Positions 9,182 through 18,188 are shown, counted from the stretch's first letter. The stretch: 64,000 bases of DNA from Variovorax gossypii (GCF_003965815.1 NZ_RXOE01000002.1:868001-932000); one strand, 5' to 3'. Program-made: numbers and translations. Notes: generated by a model not told the origin, from the letters alone.

Positions 9182-10042
9182 ATGGCTACCTTCATCGATA
9201 CCCACTGCCATCTGGACGCGCCCGAATTCGGTGCGGAGATGCCCGTCCTGCGCGCCCGCGCCGCCGAACGAGGGGTGGCGATGTGCGTGATCCCGGCGGT
9301 GGCCGTCTTCAACTTCTCCATCGTGCGCGAGCTGGCCCACGCGCAGGGCGATGCCTACGCCCTGGGCATCCATCCGCTGTGCACCGGCGAGGCGAAGGAC
9401 GAGGACCTCGAGGCGCTCGATGCCGAACTGGCCGCGCGGCGCGACGACCCGAGGCTGGTGGCTGTCGGCGAGATCGGCCTCGACTACTTCGTCGAGGGGC
9501 TGGACGGCGAAAAGCAGGAGCGGTTCTTTCACACTCAGTTGCAACTGGCACGCAGGCACGGGTTACCCGTGCTTATCCACGTACGGCGCTCGGTCGACAA
9601 GGTGCTCAAGCATCTGCGGCAGACGGCGGGCGGGAAACCGTGGCAGGGCATCGCCCACGCCTTCAACGGCAGCGAGCAGCAGGCCGGCGCCTGCATCGAG
9701 CTCGGATTGAAGCTGGGCTTCGGCGGCGCGGTGACCTTCGAGCGCGCCCTGCAGCTGCGCCGGCTCGCCTCCACGCTGCCGATGGAATCGATCGTCATGG
9801 AGACCGACGCGCCCGACATCCAGCCGCACTGGATCTACCGCACGCAGGTCCAGCGCGATGCCGGCGAGCCGCAGGGCCGCAACGAGCCGGCGGAGCTGCC
9901 GCGCATCGCGGAAGTGGTGGCGCAGCTGCGGGGCATCGCCATCGATGCGCTGGCCGAAGCGACCACTGGCAATGCGGTCTCGGCCCTGCCGAAGCTCCAA
10001 AGTCTGCTGTCCGCGTCGGATGGCCGGAAGCCCTCCGCGTAG
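9182..10042 (+). CDS. TatD-family metal-dependent hydrolase
   Basis: 286 residues, TIM-barrel metallohydrolase of the TatD DNase family. Metal ligands and motifs: DTHCHLD at the N-terminus, VGEIGLDYF, HVRRSVDKV, AHAFNGS, and METDAPDIQP near the C-terminus. Family members act as 3'-5' exonuclease or deoxyribonuclease and in amino-acyl quality control, so the substrate remains open. It diverges from the protease gene across 97 bp. Confidence 0.92.
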   Translation: MATFIDTHCHLDAPEFGAEMPVLRARAAERGVAMCVIPAVAVFNFSIVRELAHAQGDAYALGIHPLCTGEAKDEDLEALDAELAARRDDPRLVAVGEIGLDYFVEGLDGEKQERFFHTQLQLARRHGLPVLIHVRRSVDKVLKHLRQTAGGKPWQGIAHAFNGSEQQAGACIELGLKLGFGGAVTFERALQLRRLASTLPMESIVMETDAPDIQPHWIYRTQVQRDAGEPQGRNEPAELPRIAEVVAQLRGIAIDALAEATTGNAVSALPKLQSLLSASDGRKPSA

Positions 10043-10174
10043 GCCGATTTCCCGAGTTGCGCCCAAGCGTGCCGCCGGGCCTTTTTTGCTGTCATCCTTG
10101 AAGTTCGAAGTGGCGTTGGTTGTGCAGTGGCACATCCGTCACTCCCATACTTCACTCAAAAAAGGAGTCTTTCG

Positions 10175-10594
10175 ATGACCAAATCCTTCGTACGCACCGT
10201 TCCCGTCGTGGTCGCCCTGGCGCTCGCATCCGTCGGCCTGTCGGCCGTCGCGCAGACCGCCGCCACCACCGAACCCTCCACCACCGAGAAGGTGAAGGAA
10301 GCCGGCAAGGACGCAGTGAACGCCACCGAGCGCGGAGCGGAAAAGGCCTGGGACGCCACCAAGAGCACCACCAAGAAGGCCGTTAACGCCACCGAGCGCG
10401 GTAGCAAGAAGGCCTGGAACGCGACCAAGCGCACCACCAAGAAGGCGACCACCGCCACCAAGAACGCAGCCGCGAAGACCGGCGACGCCGTCGAGAACGC
10501 CGGCCACAAGACGGCCGACGGCATGCGCAGCACCGGCAAGGCCATTGGCGAGAAGATTCCCGGCACGGCCGAGAACGAAGCCGCCAAGAAGTAA
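10175..10594 (+). CDS. Exported Lys/Ala/Thr-rich repeat protein (histone H1/LEA-like composition)
   Basis: 139 residues starting at ATG 10175, chosen for the AAAGGAG site 7-13 bases upstream and because it gives a clean signal peptide (VPVVVALALASVGLSAVAQ). The mature part has two near-identical 22-residue units (AVNATERG..KAW.ATK.TTKK) and a tail of further KATTATKN-type segments. The protein is strongly basic and lacks hydrophobic patches, resembling LEA-type or histone H1-like proteins, but it carries an export signal. Flanked by a strong terminator. No enzymatic function is recognised; possibly stress- or envelope-related. Confidence 0.8.
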   Translation: MTKSFVRTVPVVVALALASVGLSAVAQTAATTEPSTTEKVKEAGKDAVNATERGAEKAWDATKSTTKKAVNATERGSKKAWNATKRTTKKATTATKNAAAKTGDAVENAGHKTADGMRSTGKAIGEKIPGTAENEAAKK

Positions 10595-10646
10595 GCAGTT
10601 CAGCTGACCCGGCGATGCCGGGCCGGCTGTTCCGCCCCTCCCCAGG

Positions 10647-10669
10647 AAACCCGCCTCGGCGGGTTTTTT
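10647..10669 (+). terminator. Rho-independent terminator after the repeat protein
   Basis: Stem AACCCGCC (10648-10655) / GGCGGGTT (10658-10665) with a 2-base loop, followed by a run of T to 10669. Strong intrinsic terminator 53 bp past the stop. Confidence 0.85.
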
Positions 10670-10715
10670 CATGGGCGGTCCGGATGCGGACGGGACGGTG
10701 GCACGATTGCCGCCC

Positions 10716-11249
10716 ATGAATCCACCCGCCGCATCCGCCACCGCCGCGAGCCCGATGCTCACGGGGCTCGCGCCCGTCGTGTCGCCGGGCACCGTCTTGC
10801 TCGTCCTCGGCAGCTTCCCCGGGGTCAGGTCGCTCGAACTGCAGCAGTACTATGCACACCCCCAAAACCAGTTCTGGAAGATCTTGCAAGCCGTCTGGCC
10901 CGAAGTCCCCTTGCCGTCGGGCGTAGACAGCTACGCGCAGCGCTGCCGCTGGCTGCTCGACCGCGGCCTGGGCGTGTGGGACGTGTACGCGTCCTGCGAG
11001 CGCGAGGGAAGCCTCGATTCGGCCATCCGCGCGCCGGTGGCGAACGACATCGCCGGCCTGCACCTGCCGAAGCTCGCGGCCATCGCGCACAACGGCGGCG
11101 AGAGCTTCAAGCATGCGCGCCACACGCGCACCCTCGGCGTGCCGGTCTACCAGCTGCCTTCCACCAGCCCCGCCAACGCGTCGTGGAGCTTCGAGCGCAA
11201 GCTCGCGGCCTGGCGCGAGGTGCTGGCGGCCCACAAACTAGTCGTCTGA
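10716..11249 (+). CDS. Hypoxanthine/deoxyinosine-type DNA glycosylase (UDG superfamily)
   Basis: 177 residues from ATG 10716. UDG-superfamily core with LLVLGSFPGVRSLE near the N-terminus, YYAHPQNQFWKIL, and the C-terminal loop LPSTSPANAS. This pattern matches the family annotated as DNA-deoxyinosine glycosylase, which removes hypoxanthine from DNA. A start at 10755 (MLTGLAP) is also possible; the ATG at 10671 lies beside the preceding terminator and is unlikely. Confidence 0.85.
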   Translation: MNPPAASATAASPMLTGLAPVVSPGTVLLVLGSFPGVRSLELQQYYAHPQNQFWKILQAVWPEVPLPSGVDSYAQRCRWLLDRGLGVWDVYASCEREGSLDSAIRAPVANDIAGLHLPKLAAIAHNGGESFKHARHTRTLGVPVYQLPSTSPANASWSFERKLAAWREVLAAHKLVV

Positions 11250-11257
11250 CGGCATCG

Positions 11258-12046
11258 ATGGCATCGAGCAAAACTCCTATTTCCCTACCCGAAGTCAATT
11301 TCTCCGACTGGGGCGACATCCGCTACCTGCACCTCGGTACCGAGTGGGTCCAGGGCTCGATGAAGCTCGACGCGCCCTTCGAGATCGAGCTCGAATACGT
11401 GCAGCGGATGATGGCCTGGCTGCTCTTCGCCGACCCGAAGACCGTGGCCAGCCGCCACGCGATGCAGCTCGGCCTGGGCGCGGCCACGCTCACCAAGTTC
11501 AGCCGCAAGATCCTGCGCATGCGCACCACCGCGATCGAGCTCAATCCGCAGGTGGTGTCGGCCTGCCGCGGCTGGTTCAAACTGCCGCCGGACGACCCGA
11601 AGCTGCGCGTGGTCATCGCCGATGCCGCAGCCGAGATCCGCAAGCCCGAATGGCACGGCACGGTCGATGCGCTGCAGGTCGACCTGTACGACCACGAGGC
11701 CGCCGCGCCCGTGCTCGACAGCGAAGACTTCTATGCCGACTGCCGAACGCTGCTCACCGATGACGGTTGCATGACCGTCAACCTTTTCGGCCGCTCGTCG
11801 AGCTACGAGCGCAGCCTCGAGAAGATCTCCTCCGCGTTCGGCGCCGATGCGGTCTGGGCCTTCAAGCCGACGCGCGAAGGCAACACGGTGGTGCTCGCCC
11901 AGCGCACACCGGGCCGCCCGAAGCGCGAGGCGCTTGCCGAGCGCGCCCAAACGATCCAGACTCGCTGGGGCCTGCCCGCGCCGAAATGGCTGCGGGTCTT
12001 CAAGCCACAGAACCCGACACTCACCCGAACGACCTCCGGCTCATGA
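11258..12046 (+). CDS. Spermidine synthase-like methyltransferase-fold protein
   Basis: 262 residues. Rossmann-type fold of the SpeE family: QLGLGAATLTKF (cofactor loop), TAIELNPQVVSACRGWF, and VDALQVDLYDHEAAAPVL. It lacks a separate N-terminal beta domain of normal length, so it is an orphan spermidine synthase-like protein whose polyamine activity is unproven. The start was chosen at ATG 11258, 8 bp after the glycosylase stop. Its stop overlaps the next start (ATGA), so it is translationally coupled to the GspE-type gene. Confidence 0.8.
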   Translation: MASSKTPISLPEVNFSDWGDIRYLHLGTEWVQGSMKLDAPFEIELEYVQRMMAWLLFADPKTVASRHAMQLGLGAATLTKFSRKILRMRTTAIELNPQVVSACRGWFKLPPDDPKLRVVIADAAAEIRKPEWHGTVDALQVDLYDHEAAAPVLDSEDFYADCRTLLTDDGCMTVNLFGRSSSYERSLEKISSAFGADAVWAFKPTREGNTVVLAQRTPGRPKREALAERAQTIQTRWGLPAPKWLRVFKPQNPTLTRTTSGS

Positions 12047-13839
12047 GCGCTGTATCCGCTGCTTCCGCCCCCGCCCCGCTGGCCGCGCGCCACGAAGGCC
12101 CGCTCGACCTGCGGCGCCTGATCGAATGGCTCGCCTCCGACGGCGTGATTTCCCCGGTCGAGGCCAAGCGCACCATCGCCCGCTGCGCGCAGGCCGAGAG
12201 CCGGCAGGCCCCGCTGGTGCGGCTGGCCAACGTGGCCATGACGCGCGAGAGCGACAACAAGCCGCTCGATCTCGAAACCCTCACGCAATGGCTCGCGGGC
12301 CGCGCGGGCCTTTCCTACCTGCGCATCGATCCGCTCAAGGTCGACGTGGGCAAGGTGGCCGACACCATGAGCGCGGCGTACGCCGAGCGCCACAAGGTGC
12401 TGCCGGTGCAGGTGCTGCCCAATGAAGTGGTGGTGGCCACGGCCGAGCCCTTCCTCACCGACTGGATCGCCGAGGTCGAACGGCAGGCGCGCCGCTCGGT
12501 GCGGCGCGTGGTCGCCAACCCGGCCGACATCCAGCGCTACACGGCCGAGTTCTTCGCGCTCGCGAAGTCGGTGCGCGCCGCGCAGAAGGCCGGCGGCAAC
12601 GCCAGCACCACGAGCTTCGAGCAGCTGGTCGAGCTCGGCAAGAGCAACAAGCAGCTCGACGCCAACGACCAGAGCGTGGTGCAGGTGGTCGACTGGCTGT
12701 GGCAGTACGCCTTCGACCAGCGCGCGAGCGACATCCACCTGGAGCCGCGCCGCGAGCAGGGCGTGATCCGCTTCCGCATCGACGGCATCCTGCATCCGGC
12801 CTACCAGATGCCCATGGGCGTGATGAACGCGATGGTCGCGCGCATCAAGCTGCTGGGCCGCATGGACGTGGTCGAGAAGCGCCGTCCGCTCGACGGCCGC
12901 ATCAAGACCCGCAACATGCGCGGCGACGAAGTCGAAATGCGCCTGTCGACCCTGCCCACCGCCTTCGGCGAGAAGATGGTGATGCGGATCTTCGACCCCG
13001 ACACCGCGGTGAAGGACCTCGACGCGCTGGGCTTCGCGCAGCACGACGCGCAGCGCTGGGAGCAGCTCGTCACCCGGCCCAACGGCATCATCCTGGTGAC
13101 CGGCCCAACGGGCTCGGGCAAGACCACCACGCTGTATTCCACGCTCAAGCGCGTGGCGACCGAGGAGGTCAACGTGAGCACGGTGGAGGACCCGATCGAA
13201 ATGATCGAGACCTCCTTCAACCAGACGCAGGTGCAGCCGCAGCTCGACTTCGGCTTCACCGAAGGCCTGCGAGCGCTGATGCGGCAGGACCCGGACATCA
13301 TCATGGTCGGCGAAATCCGCGACCTCGCCACCGCCGAAATGGCGGTGCAGGCGGCGCTCACCGGCCACCTGGTGTTCAGCACACTGCACACCAACGATGC
13401 GCCGAGCGCCATCACGCGGCTGATGGAACTGGGCGTGCCCTCGTACCTCATCAACGCCGTGATGCTGGGCGTGCTCGCGCAGCGCCTCGTGCGCACGCTG
13501 TGCCCCAACTGCAAGCAGCCCGACGACACCGTCACCCGCGAGAAGCTCGAGGCCATCGTCAAGCCGTGGCAGATCACGGGCTCGGTGCGCGCCTACAAGC
13601 CGGTGGGCTGCGTCGATTGCCGCATGACCGGCTACATGGGGCGCATGGGGCTCTACGAGCTGCTGAGCGTCAGCGAGCCGTTCAAGAGCCAGGTCACGAA
13701 GGAGCCCAACCTCGCCGGGCTGCGCCGCCAGGCCGTGATCGACGGCATGCGGCCGCTGCGGCTGGCCGGCGCGCTGCGCGTGGCAGAAGGCGTGACCACC
13801 ATCGAAGAGGTGCTCAGCGCCACGCCTCCGCTGGAATGA
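12043..13839 (+). CDS. GspE/PulE/PilB-type secretion or pilus ATPase
   Basis: 598 residues. N-terminal MshEN-like domain (about 20-170), then a GspE core: Walker A GPTGSGKTTTLY near residue 353, Asp box and Walker B MRQDPDIIMVGEIRD, His box TGHLVFSTLHTND, and a C-terminal zinc motif CPNC...CVDC. It powers assembly of type II secretion or type IV pilus filaments at the inner membrane. It stands alone here without gsp/pil partners, coupled to the spermidine synthase-like gene. Start ATG 12043 overlaps the previous stop. Confidence 0.9.
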   Translation: MSAVSAASAPAPLAARHEGPLDLRRLIEWLASDGVISPVEAKRTIARCAQAESRQAPLVRLANVAMTRESDNKPLDLETLTQWLAGRAGLSYLRIDPLKVDVGKVADTMSAAYAERHKVLPVQVLPNEVVVATAEPFLTDWIAEVERQARRSVRRVVANPADIQRYTAEFFALAKSVRAAQKAGGNASTTSFEQLVELGKSNKQLDANDQSVVQVVDWLWQYAFDQRASDIHLEPRREQGVIRFRIDGILHPAYQMPMGVMNAMVARIKLLGRMDVVEKRRPLDGRIKTRNMRGDEVEMRLSTLPTAFGEKMVMRIFDPDTAVKDLDALGFAQHDAQRWEQLVTRPNGIILVTGPTGSGKTTTLYSTLKRVATEEVNVSTVEDPIEMIETSFNQTQVQPQLDFGFTEGLRALMRQDPDIIMVGEIRDLATAEMAVQAALTGHLVFSTLHTNDAPSAITRLMELGVPSYLINAVMLGVLAQRLVRTLCPNCKQPDDTVTREKLEAIVKPWQITGSVRAYKPVGCVDCRMTGYMGRMGLYELLSVSEPFKSQVTKEPNLAGLRRQAVIDGMRPLRLAGALRVAEGVTTIEEVLSATPPLE

Positions 13840-13860
13840 CCTGCGCTGCGTTCCAGCCAC

Positions 13861-13885
13861 CCCGGGAGCGATGAATACTCCCGGG
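13861..13885. terminator. GC-rich hairpin after the GspE-type gene
   Basis: CCCGGGAG (13861-13868) pairs perfectly with CTCCCGGG (13878-13885) across 9 bases, 22 bp past the stop. No strong T-run follows, so a weak terminator or regulatory stem is all that can be said. Confidence 0.45.
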
Positions 13886-13906
13886 TTATCCCTAGGACTT
13901 TGGTTA

Positions 13907-13917
13907 GTGGAATCCAC
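13907..13917. promoter_or_regulatory. Small palindrome upstream of tctB
   Basis: GTGGAATCCAC, arms of 5 bases around a central A, 63 bp before the tctB start. It may be an operator for the tricarboxylate transporter genes, but no partner is identified. Confidence 0.25.
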
Positions 13918-13979
13918 ATCGGCCTGACCGGAGGCTGACTCGACAATCCCGCATCGAAATTTGTTCGAGGAGACTGTTC

Positions 13980-14468
13980 GTGAAGATCAAGAGTCAGAAA
14001 GACTTTTTCTCGGGTCTGATGTTCACGGTGGTGGGTGTGGCGTTCGCATGGGGCGCCACCACCTACACCGTGGGCACCGGGGCCCGGATGGGACCGGGTT
14101 ACTTCCCGTTGATGCTCGGCATCCTGATGGCCCTCATCGGCCTCGGGATCATGTTCAGCGGGCTCACCGTCGAGACCACCGACGGCGAGAAGATCGGCAA
14201 GTGGGCCTGGAAGCAGGTGGTGTACATCCTCGGCGCCAACCTGGCGTTCGGCATCCTGCTCGGCGGCCTGCCGAGCGTCGGCATCCCGGCCATGGGCATG
14301 ATCATCGCCATCTACGCGCTGGTGATCATCGCCAGCCTCGCGGGCCACGAATTCAAGCTGCCCAGCGTGCTGGTCCTGGCCACCGTGCTGGCCGTCGGCA
14401 GCTACGTCGCGTTCATCTGGGCGCTCAAGCTCCAGATCCAGGTCTGGCCGACCTTCATCACCGGTTGA
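13980..14468 (+). CDS. tctB: Tripartite tricarboxylate transporter small membrane subunit TctB
   Basis: 162 residues with four hydrophobic segments, the usual TctB layout; the MGPGYFPLMLGILMALIGLGI segment is the family hallmark. It forms the inner-membrane complex with TctA for Na+-driven uptake of citrate-like acids. Start is GTG at 13980, supported by GAGGAGA at 13967-13973. It lies 19 bp before tctA. Confidence 0.9.
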   Translation: MKIKSQKDFFSGLMFTVVGVAFAWGATTYTVGTGARMGPGYFPLMLGILMALIGLGIMFSGLTVETTDGEKIGKWAWKQVVYILGANLAFGILLGGLPSVGIPAMGMIIAIYALVIIASLAGHEFKLPSVLVLATVLAVGSYVAFIWALKLQIQVWPTFITG

Positions 14469-14487
14469 GACGAAAGCCGATTCCACC

Positions 14488-15999
14488 ATGGACCTGATCC
14501 ACAACCTTTCCGTCGGTTTTGGCGTCGCCTTTACCTTCACCAACCTGCTGTACTGCCTGATCGGCTGTATCTTGGGCACGCTGATCGGCGTGCTCCCGGG
14601 CATCGGCCCGGTCGCGACCATCGCGATGCTGCTGCCGGCAACCTACGCGCTGCCGCCGGTCTCCGCGCTGATCATGCTGGCCGGTATCTATTACGGCGCT
14701 CAGTACGGCGGCTCCACCACCGCGATTCTTGTCAACCTGCCCGGTGAGTCTTCATCAGTGGTGACAGTGATCGACGGCTACCAGATGGCGCGCAAGGGCC
14801 GCGCAGGCCCGGCGCTCGCCGCCGCAGGCCTGGGCTCGTTCTTCGCTGGCTGCGTGGGCACGCTGATCCTGGCCGCCTTCGCGCCGCCGCTGACCGAGCT
14901 GGCCTTCAAGTTCGGCCCCGCCGAATACTTCTCGCTGATGATCCTGGGCCTGATCGGCGCCGTGGTGCTGGCTTCGGGCTCGCTGCTCAAGGCCATCGCG
15001 ATGATCGTGCTGGGCCTGCTGATGGGTCTGGTCGGCACCGACGTGAATTCGGGTGTCGCGCGCTACAGCTTCGACATTCCGGAGCTCACCGACGGCATCG
15101 GCTTCGTGGCCATCGCCATGGGCGTGTTCGGCTACGGCGAAATCATCGCGAACCTCTCGCGTCCCGACGACGAGCGCGAAGTGTTCACCGCCAAGGTCTC
15201 GGGCCTGTTCCCGACCAAGGAAGACTTCAAGCGCATGCTGCCCGCAGTGCTGCGCGGCACGGCCCTGGGCTCCGCACTGGGCATCCTGCCCGGCGGCGGC
15301 GCGCTGCTGGCTGCCTTCGCTGCCTACACGATCGAGAAGAAGACCAAGCTGAAGCCGGGCGAAGTGCCCTTCGGCAAGGGCAACATCCGCGGCGTGGCGG
15401 CTCCCGAGTCGGCCAACAACGCCGGTGCGCAGACCTCCTTCATCCCGCTGCTGACGCTGGGCATTCCGCCCAACGCGGTGATGGCGCTGATGGTGGGCGC
15501 GATGACCATCCACAACATCCAGCCGGGCCCGCAGGTCATGACCAGCAACCCCGAGCTGTTCTGGGGCCTGATCGCCTCGATGTGGCTGGGCAACGCGATG
15601 CTGATCATCCTGAACCTGCCGCTGATCGGCATGTGGATCAAGCTGCTGTCGGTGCCGTACAAGTACCTGTTCCCGGCGATCGTTCTCTTCTGCGCGATCG
15701 GCGTGTACTCGACCAACAACAACACCTTCGATATCTGGATGGTGGGCATCTTCGGTCTGGTGGGCTACACCTTCTTCAAGCTGGGTTGCGAGCCTGCGCC
15801 GCTGCTGCTGGGCTTCATCCTGGGCCCGATGATGGAAGAGAACCTGCGCCGTTCGCTGCTGTTGTCGCGCGGCGACTGGAGCGTGTTCGTCACGCGTCCG
15901 ATCTCGGCGAGCCTGCTGGCTGCCGCGGCCCTGCTGCTGATCATCGTGCTGCTGCCGGCCGTGAAGTCGAAGCGCGAAGAGGCTTTCGTCGAGGACTGA
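14488..15999 (+). CDS. tctA: Tripartite tricarboxylate transporter large permease TctA
   Basis: 503 residues, about 11-12 membrane helices. TctA signatures: GVLPGIGPVATIAMLLP near residue 33 and GILPGGGALLAAFAAY...PESANNAGAQTSFIPLLTLGIP in the second half, an inverted duplication typical of the family. It is the transport channel of the TTT system; specificity comes from a Bug binding protein, one of which is encoded 1.1 kb downstream. Confidence 0.95.
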   Translation: MDLIHNLSVGFGVAFTFTNLLYCLIGCILGTLIGVLPGIGPVATIAMLLPATYALPPVSALIMLAGIYYGAQYGGSTTAILVNLPGESSSVVTVIDGYQMARKGRAGPALAAAGLGSFFAGCVGTLILAAFAPPLTELAFKFGPAEYFSLMILGLIGAVVLASGSLLKAIAMIVLGLLMGLVGTDVNSGVARYSFDIPELTDGIGFVAIAMGVFGYGEIIANLSRPDDEREVFTAKVSGLFPTKEDFKRMLPAVLRGTALGSALGILPGGGALLAAFAAYTIEKKTKLKPGEVPFGKGNIRGVAAPESANNAGAQTSFIPLLTLGIPPNAVMALMVGAMTIHNIQPGPQVMTSNPELFWGLIASMWLGNAMLIILNLPLIGMWIKLLSVPYKYLFPAIVLFCAIGVYSTNNNTFDIWMVGIFGLVGYTFFKLGCEPAPLLLGFILGPMMEENLRRSLLLSRGDWSVFVTRPISASLLAAAALLLIIVLLPAVKSKREEAFVED

Positions 16000-16029
16000 C
16001 CACCGGTCCCGGTTCTGCCTCCTTCCTTG

Positions 16030-16058
16030 AAAACGGCGCCTTCGGGCGCCGTTTTCCT
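16030..16058. terminator. Bidirectional terminator between tctA and the LysR gene
   Basis: AAAACGGCGCC (16030-16040), loop TTCG, GGCGCCGTTTT (16045-16055) followed by pyrimidines. The A/T flanks on both sides allow use by tctBA (+) and the converging LysR gene (-). Confidence 0.9.
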
Positions 16059-16061
16059 TTT

Positions 16062-16988
16062 CTAGCTCTTGCCTGCCCGCGGCGGCTTCATGTGCTGCCG
16101 GGCCATCGCCAGGAAGGCCATCGCCGCCGGGCTCAGCGGATGCTTGGCCAGCCGGATGGCGACCACCGGGTACTCCAGCACGGGCCGCGTCACGCCCACG
16201 GCGCGCAGGTTGGCCGGCATCAGCACTTCCACGTAGCGCGGCGCGAGCGCCACGCCCGCGCCGGCCTGGATGAGCCCGAAGGCGGTCGACAGCATCGACA
16301 CGTGGTGCACCACTTGCGGATACACGTTGGCCACGCTCGCCAGCTGACGGCTCACGGCGCGCCAGACGTTGGCGTCGGGGTTGACGTGGATGAAGGGCAG
16401 GCCTTCGAGGTGCCTGGCCTCGACCGAGTCGTGCTGCGCCAGCGGGTGGTCGTCGCGCACGAAGAGCGCCATGCGCTCGGTGAAGAGCGGCTCGGTCGCC
16501 AGTTCGGAATGCTTCTGGCCGATGTCGGAACCGAAGCCCAGGTCCGCCTCCTGCGAGAGCACGCGCGAGATCATCTGCTCGGCCGTGCTGTCGAGCAGCG
16601 TCGCCGCCAGCGTCGGATGCTTCTGCGAGAAGCGACCGAGCAGCGGCGGCAGCAGGGCGCCCGCGGTCAGGTGGCCCACGGCCAGCACGATGCGACCCTC
16701 GCGCAGCTGCGACTGCGAGCGGCAGGCGCCGACCGAATCGTCGATCAGCCGCAGCGCGCGCACGGCGGTGTCGACCATCATCTGGCCCGCGTTGGTCATG
16801 CGGATGCGGCGCCCGCGCACCACCAGCGGCTGAGCCAGCTCTTCCTCGAGCCGCTTGATCAGGTGGCTGATGGCGGGCTGGGTGAGCTGCAGTGCCTCGG
16901 CCGCCAGCGTGAAGCTGCCCGTTTCGGCCACCGCCGCCAGCGCCCGCAGCTGCTGCAGCGAGATTTCTTCGGCGGGGGCTCTGGTCAT
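16062..16988 (-). CDS. LysR-family transcriptional regulator
   Basis: 308 residues. N-terminal winged HTH (ISLQQLRALAAVAETGSFTLAAEALQLTQPAISHLIKRLEEEL) and a periplasmic-binding-protein-like effector domain. ATG 16988 gives the normal N-terminus; the upstream open frame adds 48 residues without homology. It is divergent from the Bug binding-protein gene, with an inverted repeat in between, so it probably controls that gene and perhaps tctBA. Effector unknown. Confidence 0.9.
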   Translation of the reverse strand: MTRAPAEEISLQQLRALAAVAETGSFTLAAEALQLTQPAISHLIKRLEEELAQPLVVRGRRIRMTNAGQMMVDTAVRALRLIDDSVGACRSQSQLREGRIVLAVGHLTAGALLPPLLGRFSQKHPTLAATLLDSTAEQMISRVLSQEADLGFGSDIGQKHSELATEPLFTERMALFVRDDHPLAQHDSVEARHLEGLPFIHVNPDANVWRAVSRQLASVANVYPQVVHHVSMLSTAFGLIQAGAGVALAPRYVEVLMPANLRAVGVTRPVLEYPVVAIRLAKHPLSPAAMAFLAMARQHMKPPRAGKS

Positions 16989-17009
16989 AAACGGTGTTGA
17001 TAGTTGAAT

Positions 17010-17028
17010 AAGCCGAATTATCTGGCTT
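17010..17028. promoter_or_regulatory. Candidate LysR-type operator
   Basis: AAGCC (17010-17014) and GGCTT (17024-17028) form an interrupted palindrome in the 97-bp region between the LysR gene and the divergent binding-protein gene, next to an A/T-rich stretch. Placement and spacing are typical of LysR binding sites; binding is inferred. Confidence 0.4.
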
Positions 17029-17085
17029 GATGCGCCAGCGGTGCATAGCATGCTTGTCCCGTCCACAGGCACAGAATTCCCGCAA

Positions 17086-18057
17086 ATGAAACGCCTCCAG
17101 TTCCTCCAGGCGCTCGCCATCGCATTCGGCATGGCCGCCTCGTCCGCCAGCCTGGCGCAGGGCTACCCGAACAAGCCGATCCGCCTGATCGTGCCGTTCC
17201 CGGCGGCAGGCGCCACCGATCTCTTCGCCCGCACGCTGGGGCAGAAGATGGGCGACAAGCTGGGCACCACGCTGGTGGTCGACAACAAGCCCGGCGCCGG
17301 CGGCGCCATCGGCTCCGATCAGGCCGCCAAGGCCGCGCCGGACGGCTACACCATCCTGCTGGCCACCACGAGCACGCACTCCATCGGCCCCGCCATCAGC
17401 AAGCTGCCCTACGACACGGTGCGCGACTTCACGCCCATCGCTCACGTGGGCGACGCCGCCAGCATCATGCTGGTGCCGGTCAATTCGCCGGCGAAGACGG
17501 TGCGCGAGTGGATCGACTACGCGAAGAAGAACCCCGGCAAGCTCAACTACGCATCGAGCGGCAACGGCACCATCGTGCAGCTCACGGCGGAGCTCTTCAA
17601 GGCGCAGGCCGGCGTGTTCGTCACGCACATCCCGTACAAGGGCACGGCGCTGGCCATCCCCGACCTGATCAGCGGCAAGGTCGACGTGCTGTTCGACTCG
17701 CTGCCCACCGGCATGCCGCACGTGCGCGACGGCCGCCTGCGCGCGCTGGGCGTCACCTCGCTCAAGCGCAGCCCGCTGGCGCCCGAGCTGCCGGCCATTG
17801 CCGACACGCTGCCGGGCTACGAGTCGAACACCTGGTTCGGCTTCTATGGTCCGAAGAACCTGCCGGCGGACATCGTCGCGAAGATCAACAAGGCCGCCAA
17901 CGAGGCGCTGGCCGATCCCGAGGTGAAGGAAAAGCTCGCGCGACTGGGCATCGAGCCTGCCGTGCCCGGCACGCCGGACCAGTTCGCGAAGATGGTGGCT
18001 GTCGATGCCGCCAAATGGAAAAAGATCGTCGTCGACCGCAAGATCACCAACGAGTAA
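17086..18057 (+). CDS. Bug-family tripartite tricarboxylate transporter binding protein
   Basis: 323 residues with a signal peptide (LQALAIAFGMAASSASLAQG) and the Bug/TctC fold: YPNKPIRLIVPFPAAGATDLFAR, VVDNKPGAGGAIGSDQAAKAAPDGYT, and IPYKGTALAIPDLISGKVDVLFDS. A periplasmic carboxylate-binding protein that delivers ligand to TctAB. ATG 17086 was chosen so that the signal peptide starts normally (MKRLQF). Followed by a structured repeat and ggt. Confidence 0.92.
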   Translation: MKRLQFLQALAIAFGMAASSASLAQGYPNKPIRLIVPFPAAGATDLFARTLGQKMGDKLGTTLVVDNKPGAGGAIGSDQAAKAAPDGYTILLATTSTHSIGPAISKLPYDTVRDFTPIAHVGDAASIMLVPVNSPAKTVREWIDYAKKNPGKLNYASSGNGTIVQLTAELFKAQAGVFVTHIPYKGTALAIPDLISGKVDVLFDSLPTGMPHVRDGRLRALGVTSLKRSPLAPELPAIADTLPGYESNTWFGFYGPKNLPADIVAKINKAANEALADPEVKEKLARLGIEPAVPGTPDQFAKMVAVDAAKWKKIVVDRKITNE

Positions 18058-18065
18058 TAGGCTCG

Positions 18066-18157
18066 CCCCCAGTCTTCGCGCACTTCGTGTCGCTTCGCCA
18101 ACCCCCTACCGGGGGCAACACCAGAGGCCCGGCAAAGCCGGTTCCTCGGTGTTTCCC
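18066..18157 (-). repeat. Structured intergenic repeat, copy 2 (92 bp, inverted)
   Basis: Reverse complement of the unit at 6932-7023. Here stem 1 has GAGG/CCTC in place of GCGG/CCGC, a compensatory double change. Stem 2 (CCCCC/GGGGG) has loop TACC in place of the 5-base loop of copy 1. It lies in the 131-bp gap between the Bug gene and ggt. No flanking direct repeat is visible here, unlike copy 1. Confidence 0.88.
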
Positions 18158-18188
18158 GAATTGTTCACGCCATCCCTGAAAGCACGGT

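Noticed and set aside
11803..13917. A 704-codon antisense frame opposite the GspE-type gene
   Set aside because: His/Val/Gly-rich shadow translation; the plus strand carries clear Walker and zinc motifs.
14755..17721. A 988-codon antisense frame across tctA, LysR and the binding-protein gene
   Set aside because: It covers three recognised genes in wrong frames and has no domain signal.
18058..18188. Target-site duplication around structured repeat copy 2
   Set aside because: Flanking sequences were compared; no matching direct repeat was found, so insertion is shown only for copy 1.
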